DNA of 7,681 nt from Myxococcales bacterium. GTDB taxonomy: Bacteria; Myxococcota; Polyangia; Fen-1088. A model generated the notes under the pieces. The model ran no database searches, was not told where the DNA came from, and saw only the letters and a list, made by a program, of their open reading frames with translations. The stretch lies in NCBI GenBank assembly GCA_003155465.1, contig PMCR01000527.1, positions 1-7,681 on the forward strand, in the 5' to 3' direction. A program made the translations under genes and the position numbers. Of this stretch, positions 6,132 to 7,681 are shown piece after piece; position 1 is the first letter of the stretch; each line of letters opens with the position of its first letter.

Positions 6132-6136
6132 AGGAG
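6132..6136 (+). promoter_or_regulatory. Strong ribosome binding site that sets the mrp start
   Basis: AGGAG is placed 6 bases before the ATT at 6143, the ideal distance. It is about 70 bases from the first conventional start codon in the frame (TTG at 6209), so it supports initiation at ATT. Confidence 0.6.
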
Positions 6137-6142
6137 ATCGTC

Positions 6143-7234
6143 ATTCCTACCGTCGAAGAAGTTCACGCGGCTCTAGCCCAAGTCAAAGACCCAGCTCTCG
6201 GCCGCGACTTGCCGGCGGCGAACATGGTGCGCGAGGTGGGCGTCGACCGCGGCAAAGTTCGCATCAACCTCCAGTTGACCACGCCGGCCTGTCCTTCGCG
6301 CGACGCGATCGCGCAGGCCATCCGTGAGGCCCTGGGGCGACTCCCCGGCGTGACCGGGGTGGAAGTGGCATTCACGGCTGAGGTGGCGCGGCGCCTGGGC
6401 CCGCAGCGCGAGAGGCTGCCGGGAGTCCGCAACATCATCGCGATCGCGGCGGGCAAGGGTGGCGTGGGCAAGTCCACCGTGGCCACCAACCTGGCCGCAG
6501 CGTTGCACCAGCAAGGGGCCCGGGTCGGCCTGCTGGACGCCGACGTGTTCGGGCCTTCCATCCCGCAGATGATGGGCAACCCCGAAGTCCCGCCTGACGT
6601 GGGCGCGGGCCAGAAGATCAAGCCCGCGGTCCACCACGGCATCCGGGTGGTATCGGTGGGCTTCTTCGTCGAGCGTGGCACCGCCATCATCTGGCGCGGG
6701 CCCATGGTGCACAAGCTGCTGCAGCAGTTTCTCGACGACGTCGAGTGGGGCGAGCTGGACTACCTGGTCGTCGATCTGCCGCCGGGCACAGGCGACACGC
6801 AGCTTTCGCTGTCGCAGCTCATCCCCGTGACTGGCGCGGTCATGGTCACGACGCCGCAAGAGGTTGCCATCCTCGACGTCGAGAAGGCGATGGCCATGTG
6901 GAAGAAGGTGCAGGTTCCGGTGCTGGGCATCGTGGAAAACATGAGCTACTACCTGTGCCCGTCGTGCGGGCACCGCGACGAGATCTTCTCGCGCGGCGGC
7001 GGTCGCAAACTGGCCGAACGCGAAGGCGTGCGCTTCCTGGGCGAGGTGCCGCTTCTGCCCGCGGTGCGCGGCGGTGGTGATGCAGGCAAGCCCGTGGTGC
7101 TGGCTGAACCGACCTCGCCGGTTGCCCACCTGTTCATCGCCATCGCCCAACAGGTGGCTTGCGCGCTATCGGTGCTCAACCTGCCCGACCCGGGAACTGG
7201 GAAGCGGAGCAGCCGACTTAGCGTCCTTAAGTAA
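6143..7234 (+). CDS. mrp: Mrp/NBP35-family Fe-S cluster carrier ATPase (ApbC), probable ATT start
   Basis: The 363-residue protein (369 in E. coli) carries Fe-S clusters to target apoproteins in the cytoplasm. Domain 1 (about 2-90) is DUF59/MIP18-like, with VKDPALGRDL (14-23) and the Cys50 of TTPACPSRD. Domain 2 is the P-loop ATPase: the deviant Walker A GKGGVGKST at 104-112, LLDADVFGPSIP (130-141) and VVDLPPGTGD at 209-218. CPSC (Cys272, Cys275) provides the dimer-bridging cluster ligands. The stop-free frame opens at 6068 and has no ATG, GTG or CTG before the P-loop that would keep domain 1 whole; TTG at 6209 would delete the first 22 residues, including DPALG. ATT at 6143 is followed by PTVEEVHAAL, the usual start of the family, and is preceded by AGGAG. 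It is probably an operon partner of ribA. The product is certain; the start is less so. Confidence 0.9.
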   Translation: MPTVEEVHAALAQVKDPALGRDLPAANMVREVGVDRGKVRINLQLTTPACPSRDAIAQAIREALGRLPGVTGVEVAFTAEVARRLGPQRERLPGVRNIIAIAAGKGGVGKSTVATNLAAALHQQGARVGLLDADVFGPSIPQMMGNPEVPPDVGAGQKIKPAVHHGIRVVSVGFFVERGTAIIWRGPMVHKLLQQFLDDVEWGELDYLVVDLPPGTGDTQLSLSQLIPVTGAVMVTTPQEVAILDVEKAMAMWKKVQVPVLGIVENMSYYLCPSCGHRDEIFSRGGGRKLAEREGVRFLGEVPLLPAVRGGGDAGKPVVLAEPTSPVAHLFIAIAQQVACALSVLNLPDPGTGKRSSRLSVLK

Positions 7235-7308
7235 CAGCTGGCTTGGAATTCGGAGAAGCGGGCGAGGTGTAGGTGGCGGCAGCCGTGGCCGTGGCAAACG
7301 CAGGTACG

Positions 7309-7336
7309 GTGACAGGGGCCAGGTTCCCAGTATTAT
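7309..7336 (+). promoter_or_regulatory. Possible sigma-70-type promoter in the spacer after mrp
   Basis: GTGACA (7309-7314, 5 of 6) is followed after 16 bases by TATTAT (7331-7336, 5 of 6). This is the best consensus match in the spacer. Transcription would start near 7343, leaving a leader of about 235 bases before the gene at 7579. Confidence 0.35.
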
Positions 7337-7483
7337 CACTGCTGCCCTTTGGGGGATTAGACAGCACGCGGAGGCGGCGCATTGCGCGCGAGCAGCGGGT
7401 CCGCAATCGGAAACACGCTGCAATTGCTTGGAATGACGGATGGGAAACCGGCTTTGCGCCGTGACGTACGCCGTCCGCCAGTG

Positions 7484-7503
7484 CTTGCGAAAAACGTCGC
7501 AAG
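7484..7503. repeat. 7-bp inverted repeat upstream of the putative restriction gene
   Basis: CTTGCGA (7484-7490) and TCGCAAG (7497-7503) are perfect complements around the 6-base loop AAAACG. It is centred about 85 bases before the ATG at 7579. It may be an operator or an RNA hairpin in the leader. Confidence 0.4.
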
Positions 7504-7578
7504 GCGGGAAGTTGCGTCCGAATACAAAGTCAGGCGCACCCAGGACTCCGCACTGTTCATGGAAAGGATGGTGACACG

Positions 7579-7681
7579 ATGCCAGTCTGGCTCATCCGGG
7601 CAGGTTCACACGGCGAGTACGAGCAAGAGTTCATCGCCGCCGCAGGTGCCAGAGACTTGTCACCGGCCTTCTTGGGAATGA
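7579..7681 (+). CDS. N-terminus of a putative Mrr-like restriction endonuclease, 3' truncated
   Basis: Only the first 34 residues are in the window. They begin MPVWLIRAGSHGEYEQEFI, which strongly recalls the start of a family of bacterial restriction endonucleases of the Mrr type that open with a MxxWLVRAGxHGEYE stretch; this is recognised from memory, without a search. In that family the catalytic PD-(D/E)xK nuclease domain lies further on, outside the window. The ATG at 7579 has AAAGGA (7563-7568) ten bases upstream and GGTG nearer (7570-7573). A longer frame overlapping it from 7382 shows no family features and is taken as a shadow. If correct, this marks the edge of a defence gene or region. 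Confidence 0.5.
   Translation, partial: MPVWLIRAGSHGEYEQEFIAAAGARDLSPAFLGM

Larger units (their letters stand above)
7235..7578. other. 344-bp non-coding spacer with promoter-like and palindromic elements
   Basis: No reading frame here looks like a real gene. It holds a promoter-like pair (7309-7336) and a 7-bp inverted repeat (7484-7503). A minus-strand frame ending at 7227 (TAA) encodes an Ala/Thr/Pro-rich tail and could be a decayed gene end, but I recognise nothing in it. No T-rich terminator for mrp is visible. Confidence 0.5.

Noticed and set aside
6173..7150. His/Arg-rich 325-residue minus-strand frame opposite mrp
   Set aside because: Shadow of the P-loop ATPase; composition is typical of antisense translation.
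7382..7681. Plus-strand frame open to the window end
   Set aside because: It starts with TTG, has no family features, and is out of frame with the better-supported start at 7579.

Overview
The window is GC-rich bacterial chromosome, densely packed with housekeeping genes. The PilZ proteins include one of the tandem type often seen in myxobacteria. Together with SEC-C/TPR proteins, standalone RibA, YggX and a Mrp of the DUF59 type, this suggests a deltaproteobacterial lineage, most likely Myxococcota. That assignment is inferred from gene content and composition, not from a phylogeny.

Layout. (1) Bases 1-660 hold the 3' part of a CCA-adding tRNA nucleotidyltransferase, with its HD domain. (2) Bases 661-1083 are non-coding but not empty: a perfect 9-bp inverted repeat, a promoter-like element, a clearly recognisable signal recognition particle RNA (ffs) ending in a T run, and an extended -10 element. 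(3) 1084-2226 is a short pair, yggX (iron trafficking/oxidative protection) and a tandem PilZ protein. (4) 2274-4071 is a tightly overlapping three-gene unit: a SEC-C zinc-motif/TPR protein, a single-domain PilZ protein with intact c-di-GMP motifs, and a small GGQ release-factor-like protein. (5) 4172-4369 is a short Phd/YefM antitoxin with no C-terminal region and no toxin. It collides tail-to-tail with folB. (6) folB and def (peptide deformylase) are on the minus strand. (7) ribA (GTP cyclohydrolase II) diverges from def and is followed 20 bp later by mrp, whose true start appears to be an ATT codon. (8) After a 344-bp gap, the last 103 bases begin a gene whose N-terminus resembles Mrr-like restriction endonucleases.

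How the genes fit together. Much of the window serves translation and protein biogenesis: tRNA 3'-end maturation, SRP RNA, N-terminal deformylation, a probable ribosome-rescue factor, and a SEC-C protein whose motif in other proteins contacts SecB or ribosomes. Two PilZ proteins add c-di-GMP signalling. GTP-derived cofactor synthesis (FolB for folate, RibA for flavin) and iron/Fe-S handling (YggX, Mrp) make up the rest. The most noteworthy points are the translationally coupled SEC-C/TPR-PilZ-GGQ unit and the probable AUU start of mrp. No complete novel defence system, mobile element or CRISPR array is visible. The right edge may be the start of a restriction or defence region.
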